Assembly: GCF_023734115.1 (NCBI RefSeq)
Contig: NZ_AP025737.1
Span: 186,001 to 250,000 of the forward strand
Reading direction: 5' to 3'
Length of the DNA stretch: 64,000 bases
Source: Herbiconiux sp. L3-i23
Lineage (GTDB): Bacteria > Actinomycetota > Actinomycetes > Actinomycetales > Microbacteriaceae
Below the pieces are notes generated by a model. It did not search any database. It was not told where the DNA came from and saw only the letters and a list, made by a program, of their open reading frames with translations. Below, piece by piece: positions 42,448 through 50,587 of the stretch. The first letter of the stretch is position 1, and every line of letters starts with the position of its first letter. The translations under genes and the position numbers were made by a program.

Positions 42448-42633
42448 ATGACAGACCGTTGGCTAGTTCCTCTCCTTATTCCCGTCGTGCTCGGTGGCGC
42501 CGTTGTGGGTTACTTTGCGGCACCGCTTCCATCCGGTACCTGGCTGGTGGTGCTACTCGGATACTTGATCGGAGTGGTTCCGGTTTACCTCGCTTGCTAC
42601 GGCGCCTGGAAACAGCAACGGAAGCGCGTCTGA
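42448..42633 (+). CDS. Putative immunity protein for tip 2 (61-residue membrane protein)
   Basis: The 61-residue protein has two hydrophobic helices, about residues 6-26 (LVPLLIPVVLGGAVVGYFAAP) and 31-51 (WLVVLLGYLIGVVPVYLACYG), and a strongly basic tail (KQQRKRV). It follows the second Rhs tip by 27 bp, in the same orientation and with the same size and layout as the partner of tip 1. AGAGGCGAGA precedes the start region. No family is recognised. Confidence 0.5.
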   Translation: MTDRWLVPLLIPVVLGGAVVGYFAAPLPSGTWLVVLLGYLIGVVPVYLACYGAWKQQRKRV

Positions 42634-42771
42634 CACATCGGGGGTCGACGAACCGGTCCCGGTCCGAATGTGACGTTCGCTAAGGAGCGAGGCGAGATCG
42701 CCACCACGCGAGCCCCGCTTCCTTAAGGCGATCCCTATGGGGACAGCTGCGCTGCGCGGGACAATGCCGGG

Positions 42772-43110
42772 GTGATCTATCGCGCTCTGACTTTCACCGT
42801 CCAGGCATGGCAGGCAGTTGACGCAGCGATCGACAGCAGCGTATCGATCGACGTAGTCGAAGGCGACGTGGTGTCAGCCATGAGGGGGGCCGTCGTTCGC
42901 GACGCGGGCTGGCGCGCCAGCTTCCACGCGCACGGACAGAACTTCGGGAGCGGCTGGCCCCCGGGCGAGGAAGAGCTAACCCTCGAGCTGTCGAAGGAGC
43001 ACTGGCAGTATGTGGCTGATCAGCTCGAGCGATGGCAGCGCGTCTCCGGTTCGGACGTGCTCGATGCGGTTCTCGATGACGTCCGAACGGCGCTTTCTAC
43101 GCGTCCGTAA
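42772..43110 (+). CDS. Hypothetical protein in toxin island
   Basis: The 112-residue protein is soluble and acidic, with two tryptophan-containing segments (QAWQAVDAA and HWQYVADQLERWQRV). I do not recognise it. Size, composition and position after the second tip/immunity cassette fit another immunity protein whose toxin is gone, but no specific family is evident. GTG 42772 is the start of the open frame. Confidence 0.4.
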   Translation: MIYRALTFTVQAWQAVDAAIDSSVSIDVVEGDVVSAMRGAVVRDAGWRASFHAHGQNFGSGWPPGEEELTLELSKEHWQYVADQLERWQRVSGSDVLDAVLDDVRTALSTRP

Positions 43111-43230
43111 CGGGTTCGTCCAGCGGGAGTCGCAAGTCGATGCGCGATGGCCGAGGCGGCGGGAGAGTAGCAGTCCCGTAAGACCCGTCCGAAAGGATTC
43201 CCGCTCAGGGGACCGTTACTGATCCCTCCG

Positions 43231-43824
43231 TCAGGTTACCGCCGACGTCGCGAGCTCACGCGATCGCCGGTAGAACGAGGCGCGAGACATTCCGAGGTCT
43301 CGCGCCACCTGGGCGGCAGGCTCGCCGCTTTCGACGAGTCGGATGGCGCTGCGGATCTGGCTGTCGGTGATGCGTTGCGGACGGCCGCCGAGATCCTTGC
43401 CGGCTTCGCGCCTCTTGCTGACCGAGTCGGTCACTCGCTCCCGTTTGATCTCGTACTCCATCTGAGCGAGGGCGGCCATGATCGTGAACAGCATCGACCC
43501 CATTGGGGTGGAGGTGTCGACGTCGCCGCCGCCGAGGTTGAGGACGCGGAGGCCGGCGCCTCTAGTTCGGAGCTCGTCGGCGAAGGCGAGCATGTTGTGT
43601 GTGGATCGGCCGAGTCGGTCGAGTGTGGTGATGACGAGAGTGTCGCCGGGGTGCAGGGCCTCGAGCGCTCGGTCGAATTGTGGCCGGGAGGCGAGTGCGC
43701 CCGAGACGCCATGATCGGTGTAGAGATCGTCTCTACGTATGCCGGCCGCGAGGAGGTCCGTTTCCTGCCGGTCAGTGGATTGGTTGCGGGTCGAGACCCG
43801 CGCGTACCCGATCAGCTTTGCCAT
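43231..43824 (-). CDS. Serine recombinase (resolvase/invertase family)
   Basis: The 197-residue protein starts LIGYARVSTRNQSTDRQ with the catalytic serine (residue 9 or nearby), followed by DHGVSGALASRPQFDRAL, LVITTLDRLGRSTHNML and the E-helix, then a C-terminal helix-turn-helix (SGEPAAQVARDLGMSRASFYRR). This is the size of Tn3-type resolvases and invertases. ATG 43824 is chosen because it starts the catalytic domain. Palindromic sequences immediately upstream (43839-43967) are candidate recombination sites. It closes the Rhs island. Confidence 0.9.
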   Translation of the reverse strand: MAKLIGYARVSTRNQSTDRQETDLLAAGIRRDDLYTDHGVSGALASRPQFDRALEALHPGDTLVITTLDRLGRSTHNMLAFADELRTRGAGLRVLNLGGGDVDTSTPMGSMLFTIMAALAQMEYEIKRERVTDSVSKRREAGKDLGGRPQRITDSQIRSAIRLVESGEPAAQVARDLGMSRASFYRRSRELATSAVT

Positions 43825-43838
43825 CTCGACCTCTATGT

Positions 43839-43967
43839 GTCTCGTAACCAACGTTGCAGTCATGAGGATAGGCGCTCACTTGTGATACATAGTTGCGAGA
43901 CTTACCGTTGCGCGGAAATGTGGACTCCGCCCCTGTTCGAATCGACTGTATACGAGACGTCTCGTAT
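43839..43967. repeat. Candidate resolvase recombination/binding sites
   Basis: A perfect 18-bp palindrome, ATACGAGACGTCTCGTAT, lies at 43950-43967. Closer to the gene, GTCTCGTAAC (43839-43848) and GTTGCGAGAC (43892-43901) form an imperfect inverted pair using the same CGAGAC core. Three sites of related sequence in the 130 bp upstream of a resolvase gene fit a res region, where a dimer binds each site. The crossover site cannot be fixed from sequence alone. Confidence 0.55.
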
Positions 43968-44045
43968 CCCAAGGGATATGGGACGGTTCCGTTGTTTGCA
44001 AGGGCTAGCCGTCGCGCTACTTGCAGGCGGAGACGATCGGCGACG

Positions 44046-45779
44046 TCAGGAGTTCCAGGTGCGCCAGAGTTCGGCGTAGTCGCCGTTCAGCGCCATGAGC
44101 TCCTCGTGGCTGCCGACCTCGGTGAGGTTGCCCGCCCGCATCACCGCGACCCGGTCGGCGTCGCGCGACGTGTGCAGGCGGTGGGCGATCGCGATGACGG
44201 TGCGTCCGCGCAGCACGGCCGACATGGTGCGCTCGAGGTCGCGGGCGGCACCCGGGTCGATGAGCGACGTCGCCTCGTCGAGCACCAGGATCGACGGATC
44301 GAGCAGGATGAGGCGGGCGAGCGCCAGCTGCTGCGACTGGCCGGGGCTCAGCGCCATGCCGCCGGATCCCACCATGGTCCGCACGCCCTCGGGCAGCACC
44401 GACACCCACGGCCACGCGTCGACCACCCGCAGCGCCGAGATCAGCTCCTCGTGCGTCGCGTCGGTCTTGGCGAGGCGCAGGTTCTCGGCGATCGAGCCGA
44501 CGAAGAGGTGGTGCTCCTGGGTGACGAGCGCGACCTGCTTGCGGAGGTCTTCGACGGGAAGGTCGACGAGCCGCACGCCGCCCACGCGGACATCTCCGGA
44601 GGTCGGGGTGTCGATCCCGGTCATCAGGCGGGCGAGGGTCGACTTGCCGGAGCCCGACGGGCCGACGATCGCGAGGCGTTCGCCGGGTTCGAGGTCGAGG
44701 TCGATGCCCTTGAGCACGTCAATGCCCTCGCGGTAGGAGTAGCGGACGTCGCTCACTGTGAGCTCGTCGCCCTCGGGAGTCTCGCCGGTCGCATGCCGGT
44801 CGGGGGGTACCTGGCCGACTCCGACGATGCGGGACAGCGCCGTCGTCCCAACCTGGATCTCGTCCATCCACGCGATCAGCTCGTTGACCGGCCCGACGAG
44901 CTGGGTGGCGATGAGGGCGACCGAGGTCACCTCGCCGATCGTCGCGCCGCCGGTGCCGATCAGGTACGTGCCCCACGCCACCACGACGATGATCGGCAGC
45001 AGGAAGGCGAAGTCGGTGAGAGGGAAGAACACCGATCGCAGTCCGAGCGTGTAGCGCTCGGTGTCCCGGCGTTCGCGCAGTGCCGCGTCGACCTCACTGC
45101 GACGCACCGGCGCGAGCCCGAGCGCCTCGATCGTGCGAGCGCCCTCGACGGTCTCGCTGATGGTTCCGCTGAGGCGCGCGAACGAGGCGAGCTGTCGCTG
45201 GTAGCCGGCGCCCGCCCGCCGCAGGTACCAGCGGCTGGCGAGCACGAGGATCGGCACTCCGACGAACATCGCCAGCGCGACGACCGGGTTGATGAACAGC
45301 GCCGTCCCGGCGGTCAAGAGGGCGGTCACGCTGGCGACCAGGATGCGCGGCACCCCGAAGCGGACCGTCTGCGCGATGCTCTCGACGTCGTTGGTGGCAC
45401 GGGAGAGCAGGTCGCCCGTGCCGGCCTTCTCGACGGTGGCGAGCGGCAGTCGGGTCACATCGTCGAGCAGGTTTTCGCGCAGGATGGCGAACACCGTCTC
45501 GCCGAGCACGAGCGACTGGCGCTGCGCGAACCGGATGAGCAGGGCCTGCGCGACGACGGTGCCGAGCAGCAGGCCGGCGGCCTGCAGGATGGACTGGTCG
45601 CTCGCGCGCCCCTCGGTGATGGAGTCGATCACCGCGCCGATGACGACGGGGCTCACGAGACCGGCGATCGCCGCCAGAGTGTGCAGGGCGAGCGCGACGG
45701 CGAGCTCGAGCTTGTGCGCCCTGATCAGGCGAGCGCCGGTGGCCCTGACGGCGGCGGTATCAGCGATCGGCAGCAGCAT
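44046..45779 (-). CDS. ABC exporter, ATP-active half (fused TMD-NBD)
   Basis: The 577-residue protein has a six-helix exporter domain (residues 1-310) and a C-terminal ATPase: Walker A GPSGSGKST near residue 373, signature LSPGQSQQLALAR near 478, Walker B ILVLDEATSLID and H-loop IAIAHRLHT. The signature deviates from LSGGQ (LSPGQ). Together with its neighbour it forms a heterodimer: its Walker A meets the intact LSGGE signature of the partner, making the only canonical ATP site. It ends near the resolvase region. Substrate not known; multidrug, lipid or peptide export are possible. Confidence 0.86.
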   Translation of the reverse strand: MLLPIADTAAVRATGARLIRAHKLELAVALALHTLAAIAGLVSPVVIGAVIDSITEGRASDQSILQAAGLLLGTVVAQALLIRFAQRQSLVLGETVFAILRENLLDDVTRLPLATVEKAGTGDLLSRATNDVESIAQTVRFGVPRILVASVTALLTAGTALFINPVVALAMFVGVPILVLASRWYLRRAGAGYQRQLASFARLSGTISETVEGARTIEALGLAPVRRSEVDAALRERRDTERYTLGLRSVFFPLTDFAFLLPIIVVVAWGTYLIGTGGATIGEVTSVALIATQLVGPVNELIAWMDEIQVGTTALSRIVGVGQVPPDRHATGETPEGDELTVSDVRYSYREGIDVLKGIDLDLEPGERLAIVGPSGSGKSTLARLMTGIDTPTSGDVRVGGVRLVDLPVEDLRKQVALVTQEHHLFVGSIAENLRLAKTDATHEELISALRVVDAWPWVSVLPEGVRTMVGSGGMALSPGQSQQLALARLILLDPSILVLDEATSLIDPGAARDLERTMSAVLRGRTVIAIAHRLHTSRDADRVAVMRAGNLTEVGSHEELMALNGDYAELWRTWNS

Positions 45780-47553
45780 CGCGGTTCTCCTCAGGGGTCC
45801 GGGTGACGATCGAGCGGTAGACGCGAGCGGCGTCGTCGTCGCGCCCGAGCAGATCGCCGTGGCGACCCTCGCCGACGACGCGGCGGTCGTCGAGGACGAG
45901 TACGGTGTCCGCCTTCTCGAGCAGGAGGGGACTCGCGGTGACCACGACGGTCGTGCGGCCCTCCCGCGCGTCGGCGAGACGCTCGGCGATGCGCTGCTCG
46001 GTGCGCGAGTCGACCGCGCTCGTCGGCTCGATCAGTACGAGCACCTCGGCGTCGGTCAGCAATGCCCTCGCGAGGCTCAGGCGTTGCCGCTCGCCACCCG
46101 AGAACGAGCGGCCCCTCTCGGTGACGGTCTCCTCGAGTCCCTCGGGCAGGGCCGAGACGGTCTCGGCGACGGCCGCCGTCTCGATCGCGGAGTTGACGCG
46201 CCGGATCTGGCCCGTCGCCGTGCTCGTGTACTCGGCCTGCCGGATCGGTGCGAGGTCGAGGCCTTCGAGCAGCGAGCCGCGGAACATGTGCGGCATCGCG
46301 TCGTTCACGACGATGCGCTTGCGCACGACCGACAGGGGGACGCTCGTGCTGTCGATCCCGCCCCACAGCACCGGCGCATCCGACGCGGCGAGGTCGTCGA
46401 ATCGCCCGAGCCGGGTGGCGACTGCGGCGGCCTCGTCGGGGTTGCGGGAGACGATGGCGGTGAACCGGCCCGGCGCGATGTGCGCGCCGCTCGCCACGTC
46501 GACGAGTTCCGCGTGCTCGGGCGGCACCTGGGTGGCGTCGGGTCGATCCTGCACCGCAGCCTCGACGCGCAGCACGTCGAGCACCCGGCGGCTGGCGACG
46601 AAGCCGCGGGTGAAGACGCCGATCGCCTCCACCCCCGTCGAGATCGGCTGCACCAGGAACGACGCGTAGCCGTAGACCGTGACGAGCTCGCCGGGTGTCG
46701 CGCGGCCGTCGAGCACGAGGCGTGCGCCGTAGATCGCCATTGCGGCAAGGAAGATGCCGGGGATCAGCACCTGGGCGGCGTTCAGCCACGACTGCACCGA
46801 CGCGACCTCGGCGCCGGACCGGCGCACGGCCTGCGACCTGGTCGTGTAGCGCTCGACGAACGCCTCCTCGCCGCCGACGCCGCGGAGGATGCGCAGGCCC
46901 GCGACCGCGTCGGCGCCGAGGGTCGCAAGGGCGCCGAACTGTGCGCGCTGCTTGGCCTGCTTGTACTGCAGCGGGCGCACGAGGAAGGCGAGGATCAGCG
47001 ACGAGACCGGAACGCTCAGCAGCGCGATCAGGCCGAGCTCGAACGACGAGGTGAAGAGGATGATCGACACCGCCGCCCAGGCGAGCACGGCTCCCGCGAG
47101 CCGCGCGACGACGTCGAACATCTCGCCGAGCCGGTTCGCGTCGGCGGTGACGGTCGCGACGATCTCGCCCGCGGTCTTCTCGCTGGTCAACGCCCGACCG
47201 GTGTCCGCCGAGTGATGCCCGATCAGCCGAGCGGTCGATAGCGACGATCGCAGGAAGTTCGACACGGCCATGCGATGGCGCAGCATCCCGGAGAGCGACT
47301 GCACCACGACGACGCCGAGAAGGGCGAGGAGCCACGGGCCGACGGCAGCCAGTGATCCCCCCGATCCGGCGTCGATGGCGCGTCCGAGCAGCAGCGGCCA
47401 CACCGCCTGGCACGCCATCCAGACGATGCCGAAGGCGATGCCGAGAGCGAGGGTGCCGGGCTGGCGGCGGGCCAGCCAGCCGAGAAAGGTCCAGACCGAG
47501 CGCAGAGGAGGTCGCTCGGCGGACGGCGAATGCGCGGCGAAGGTGATCGACAC
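45760..47553 (-). CDS. ABC exporter, degenerate half (fused TMD-NBD)
   Basis: The 597-residue protein has the exporter membrane domain and an ATPase domain that is severely altered. The Walker A position reads AIVSRNPDEAAAV near residue 366, without the GxxGxGKS lysine. Walker B reads VLVLIEPTSAVD (Asp to Ile before the Glu), and the H-loop reads VVVTASPLL (no His). Only the signature FSGGERQRLSLAR near residue 480 is intact. It must work with the partner gene, which it overlaps by 20 bp. GTG 47553 has AGGAG upstream. Confidence 0.84.
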   Translation of the reverse strand: MSITFAAHSPSAERPPLRSVWTFLGWLARRQPGTLALGIAFGIVWMACQAVWPLLLGRAIDAGSGGSLAAVGPWLLALLGVVVVQSLSGMLRHRMAVSNFLRSSLSTARLIGHHSADTGRALTSEKTAGEIVATVTADANRLGEMFDVVARLAGAVLAWAAVSIILFTSSFELGLIALLSVPVSSLILAFLVRPLQYKQAKQRAQFGALATLGADAVAGLRILRGVGGEEAFVERYTTRSQAVRRSGAEVASVQSWLNAAQVLIPGIFLAAMAIYGARLVLDGRATPGELVTVYGYASFLVQPISTGVEAIGVFTRGFVASRRVLDVLRVEAAVQDRPDATQVPPEHAELVDVASGAHIAPGRFTAIVSRNPDEAAAVATRLGRFDDLAASDAPVLWGGIDSTSVPLSVVRKRIVVNDAMPHMFRGSLLEGLDLAPIRQAEYTSTATGQIRRVNSAIETAAVAETVSALPEGLEETVTERGRSFSGGERQRLSLARALLTDAEVLVLIEPTSAVDSRTEQRIAERLADAREGRTTVVVTASPLLLEKADTVLVLDDRRVVGEGRHGDLLGRDDDAARVYRSIVTRTPEENRDAAADR

Positions 47554-47607
47554 GGCGGAAGACTCCTGAAGGAAGTGGGCGTGCGGAGTGCGGTGGACGG
47601 CTGCTGG

Positions 47608-48228
47608 TCAGCGGATGGTGTGCGCGACGTGCAGCCGGTCGGCCTCGCCGGGCGGAAGCGGCCGGACCCGGCGACCGGCGACCAGCAGCTGGATCTGCGC
47701 CGCCGCCTCGAGCTCTTCGCTCAGGTCGATCGCGGACGCGATGTCGGCGCCGGCGACGACCGTGCCGTGGTTGCCGAGCAGCATGGCTGCGGTGTCGGCC
47801 GCGGCTCGCGCGACCCCCGCCGCCAGATCGTCGCTGCCGGGTGGCGCATACGGGAGCAGCGGCACGGATCGCAGGCGCATCGCGTGGTACGGCGTGAGCG
47901 TCTCGAGCGGGAACTCGTTATCCGGCTCGAGGCAGGACAGCGCGGTCGCGTGCGGCGAATGCAGATGCACCACGGCGCCGCTACCCGGTCGCGTTCGATA
48001 CACCGCGAGGTGCAGCGGCCACTCCTTCGACGGGCGTCCGCGGGGCGGCTCATCGCCGAGCGAGAGCTCTGCGAGATCGGCTTCCGTCACCCGCGACAGG
48101 CTCGAGCCGGTCGGGGTGATGAGGATGCGGTCGCCGTCCCGCGCGCTGACGTTGCCGGAACTACCGGGGGAGAGTCCTCGCGTTGCCAGATGACGTGCCG
48201 CCTCGATCAGGTCGGCCGCCCTGCTCAT
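47608..48228 (-). CDS. Class II aldolase/adducin-family protein
   Basis: The 206-residue protein has the class II aldolase metal-binding pattern: SSGNVSARDGDRILITPTG near residues 23-41, VVHLHSPHATALS (two metal His) near 86-98, and a third His in LLGNHGTVV near 151. This covers fuculose- and ribulose-phosphate aldolases/epimerases and 3-oxo-tetronate 4-phosphate decarboxylases. It is the last gene of the DeoR transcript and is opposite the FGGY kinase operon. Aldol cleavage of a phosphorylated sugar from the kinase is the simplest role. Confidence 0.83.
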   Translation of the reverse strand: MSRAADLIEAARHLATRGLSPGSSGNVSARDGDRILITPTGSSLSRVTEADLAELSLGDEPPRGRPSKEWPLHLAVYRTRPGSGAVVHLHSPHATALSCLEPDNEFPLETLTPYHAMRLRSVPLLPYAPPGSDDLAAGVARAAADTAAMLLGNHGTVVAGADIASAIDLSEELEAAAQIQLLVAGRRVRPLPPGEADRLHVAHTIR

Positions 48229-49007
48229 CGGACGCCCTCGAGCGGCATCGCCGCGTAGAGCAGCTCGGGCGCCTCGGCGAGAATCGCGCGTTCGACTTCC
48301 CCCGTGGCGTCGCTGGTGACCACGGTGTCGATCGACGACAGGCGGCCGAATCGGATGGGTGCTCGCCCGCCGATCTTCGTCGAGTCGACCACGAGGATGG
48401 TCCGGCGGGCCGCCGCGGCCATCGCCCGCTTGGTCTCGGCGTCGATCTCATTGACGCAGAGCAGGCCGGTCTCGTCGACCGCGGTGGCCGAGAGCACCGC
48501 CACGTCGATGGCGACCCGGTCGAGAACGGCGGTGACGCTGGAACCGCCAAAGGAGCGGGTGGACGGCTCGTACCGTCCGCCGAGCCCGATCAGCTCGATG
48601 TCGTCCCGCTCGGTGCACGCCGTGATGACCGGAACGGAGTGGGTGACGACGGTGGCCGGCCCCTCGAGCAGAGCGGCGACGGCCGCCGCGGTGGTGCCCG
48701 CGTCGATGGCGATCGTGCCCGCACCACGCAGCAGCTCGGCACAGCGAGCGGCGATCACCTGCTTCTCGAGACCGGCGTGACGGTCGCGCTCCTCGAACGG
48801 GGCGCCGCGGGACACGCCGCTCGGCAGGCTGGCGCCGCCGGCCACACGGCGCGCGGCTCCGTCGAGGTGCAGCTGCCGCAGATCGCGTCGGATGGTCATC
48901 TCGGAGACGCCGAACTCCTCGGCGATCGCCGAGGAGGAGACGTAGCCGTCGGACGCGATGCGCCGAAGCAACTCCTCGCGTCGAGCCGGAGCCTCCGTGT
49001 AGCGCAC
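48225..49007 (-). CDS. DeoR-family transcriptional repressor
   Basis: The 260-residue protein has a DeoR N-terminal helix-turn-helix (SSSAIAEEFGVSEMTIRRDLRQLH, about residues 24-47) and the C-terminal sugar-phosphate-binding domain (IAIDAGTTAAAV, then VVDSTKIGG, AIDxGTT type). Its stop overlaps the class II aldolase start (4 bp). It faces the FGGY kinase operon, and two palindromes in the 85-bp divergent gap are probably its operators. A phosphorylated sugar made by the kinase is the likely inducer. Confidence 0.89.
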   Translation of the reverse strand: MRYTEAPARREELLRRIASDGYVSSSAIAEEFGVSEMTIRRDLRQLHLDGAARRVAGGASLPSGVSRGAPFEERDRHAGLEKQVIAARCAELLRGAGTIAIDAGTTAAAVAALLEGPATVVTHSVPVITACTERDDIELIGLGGRYEPSTRSFGGSSVTAVLDRVAIDVAVLSATAVDETGLLCVNEIDAETKRAMAAAARRTILVVDSTKIGGRAPIRFGRLSSIDTVVTSDATGEVERAILAEAPELLYAAMPLEGVR

Positions 49008-49035
49008 GACTCAATCCAACTCGCACCGACGAAAA

Positions 49036-49087
49036 GTTGTCAAGAAGACAACAGAACTTGACTCAAGTGTTCAGAACTGAACACAAT
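49036..49087. promoter_or_regulatory. DeoR operators and kinase promoter
   Basis: The divergent gap contains GTTGTC-AAGAA-GACAAC (49036-49052) and a perfect 18-bp palindrome GTGTTCAGAACTGAACAC (49067-49084). TTGACT (49058-49063) and CACAAT (49082-49087) bracket the second palindrome, 18 nt apart, as a promoter for the kinase gene. The repressor bound here would cover the spacer. The kinase GTG at 49093 starts 5 nt after the -10 box, suggesting a leaderless transcript. Confidence 0.7.
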
Positions 49088-49092
49088 CGAGT

Positions 49093-50565
49093 GTGAGGAG
49101 CGACGAGGCCGATGGCAGCACCACGACCGCCCTCGGTGTCGACGTCGGCAGCAGCAACGTCAAAGTCGTCCTCGTCCGCATCGGCGCGAGCGTCGACGAG
49201 CTCGCGGTCTGCGCGGCGCCGACCCCGGCCGACGCGGACTCCCTCGTCCGCGTGGTCTTCGATCTGATCCGGAGCGTGGTGGTCTCGGCTCCCGAGACTC
49301 CGTCCGCCATCGGGATCGCCTCCATGGCGGAATCGGGCGTGCCGCTCGGGGCCGATGATCGGCCGCTTCGCCCCATCGTGCGCTGGGACGGCGACGACGA
49401 TTCCGTCGATCTCGAACGTCTGCTCGACGCCTTCGGCGCCGACGAGCTCTACCGCCGCACGGGAGTGCCGGCGCTCGCCAAGGCTCCGCTCGTGCTCTGG
49501 GCGGGGCTGCGTCGACGCGAGCCGGAGACCTGGGCGGCGATGAGTCGCTGGGCGGGCGTCGCGGACCTCGTCGGCCTCGCCTTGACCGGCGTGCTCGCGA
49601 CCGACCACACCCTCGCCGCCCGCACAATGGCGTTCGCGGTGCCGCCCGACCGTGCGCTCGGCGGGTGGGACGAGGAGCTCCTCGCCACCGTCGGCCTCGA
49701 CGCCAGCCGCCTGCCCGTTGTCCGCCCATCGGGCCAGCCCGTCGGACCCGTCACCGACTCCGTAGCCGCGCGGACCGGCCTTCCCTCCGGGGTTCCCGTG
49801 TACATCGCCGGGCACGACCACTCCGTCGGCGGCTGGGCCGCGGGAGCGAGGCGACCCGGCGAGGTCGCCGACTCCATCGGAACGGCCGAGGCGCTCGTGC
49901 GAGTGCTCGACGCGGAGCCCGACCGGTCGAGCATCAGACCGACCGGGATGAGCGTCACCCGCTCCGTCACCGGGTCGCCCGTCCTGCTCGCCGGATCCGC
50001 GTCGTCCGGCGCATTCGCCAAATGGTGGTTCACCCATCGGACGGGCGTACGCGATCCCGGGGAGGTCCTCGCGGCGCTCGCCGACGAGCCGGTCGCGCCC
50101 ACCCCGTACACCGTCCTGCCCTACCTCTCGGGCCGTCAGACCCCTGAGCCCGATCGGCGAGCGGTGAGCCGAGTCCTCGACGAAGCGGGCCGCGATGTCG
50201 ACGCTGCCCGTGGCGACGCGGTGCTGCTCGCTCGCGCGATGTTCGAAGGACTCTCGCTGCACGCGCGGTGGATGCTCGAGACCCAACGCGGCTTCGTGGG
50301 CCGCGAAGTCGGAGCCATCCGCGTCCTCGGCGGGCCCGGCGGCGGCAACCGCCCGTGGATGAGTGTCAAAGCGCAGGTGTTCACCGCCCCGACGCGGCTC
50401 GCCACCGTCTCGCAACCCGTCGCCACCGGGGCGGCGCTGCTCGCCGCAGTCCGCGCGGGAGCGGTCGCCGACGCCCCCGAACTGCCGTCCGTCGCACTCG
50501 AGCGCGATCCCGGAGACCCGTACGACGCCGCCTACCGACGATTCGTCACCGCGGCCACCGCCTGA
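49093..50565 (+). CDS. FGGY-family carbohydrate kinase
   Basis: The 490-residue protein begins TALGVDVGSSNVKVVLVRIG (the ASKHA phosphate loop) and has GIASMAESGVPLG, a mid-domain PLVLWAGLRRREPETW, GVPVYIAGHDHSVGGWAAGA near residue 240 with the catalytic aspartate, and the FGGY-like C-terminal loop IRVLGGPGGGNRPW near 420. These kinases phosphorylate diverse sugars, polyols and sugar acids. It leads a four-gene operon under the DeoR operators. The substrate is not certain. Confidence 0.88.
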   Translation: MRSDEADGSTTTALGVDVGSSNVKVVLVRIGASVDELAVCAAPTPADADSLVRVVFDLIRSVVVSAPETPSAIGIASMAESGVPLGADDRPLRPIVRWDGDDDSVDLERLLDAFGADELYRRTGVPALAKAPLVLWAGLRRREPETWAAMSRWAGVADLVGLALTGVLATDHTLAARTMAFAVPPDRALGGWDEELLATVGLDASRLPVVRPSGQPVGPVTDSVAARTGLPSGVPVYIAGHDHSVGGWAAGARRPGEVADSIGTAEALVRVLDAEPDRSSIRPTGMSVTRSVTGSPVLLAGSASSGAFAKWWFTHRTGVRDPGEVLAALADEPVAPTPYTVLPYLSGRQTPEPDRRAVSRVLDEAGRDVDAARGDAVLLARAMFEGLSLHARWMLETQRGFVGREVGAIRVLGGPGGGNRPWMSVKAQVFTAPTRLATVSQPVATGAALLAAVRAGAVADAPELPSVALERDPGDPYDAAYRRFVTAATA

Positions 50566-50587
50566 CATCCGACACACCTGGAGAGAG

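Noticed and set aside
38608-44045. Prophage or integrative element
   Set aside because: No integrase, capsid, portal, relaxase or tRNA attachment site is visible; only a small resolvase and Rhs remnants are present.
43893-47241. Two open frames of about 640-650 codons on the plus strand across the ABC exporter genes
   Set aside because: They are antisense to two well-supported transporter genes, rich in Arg/Gly/Asp/His, and show no family motif.
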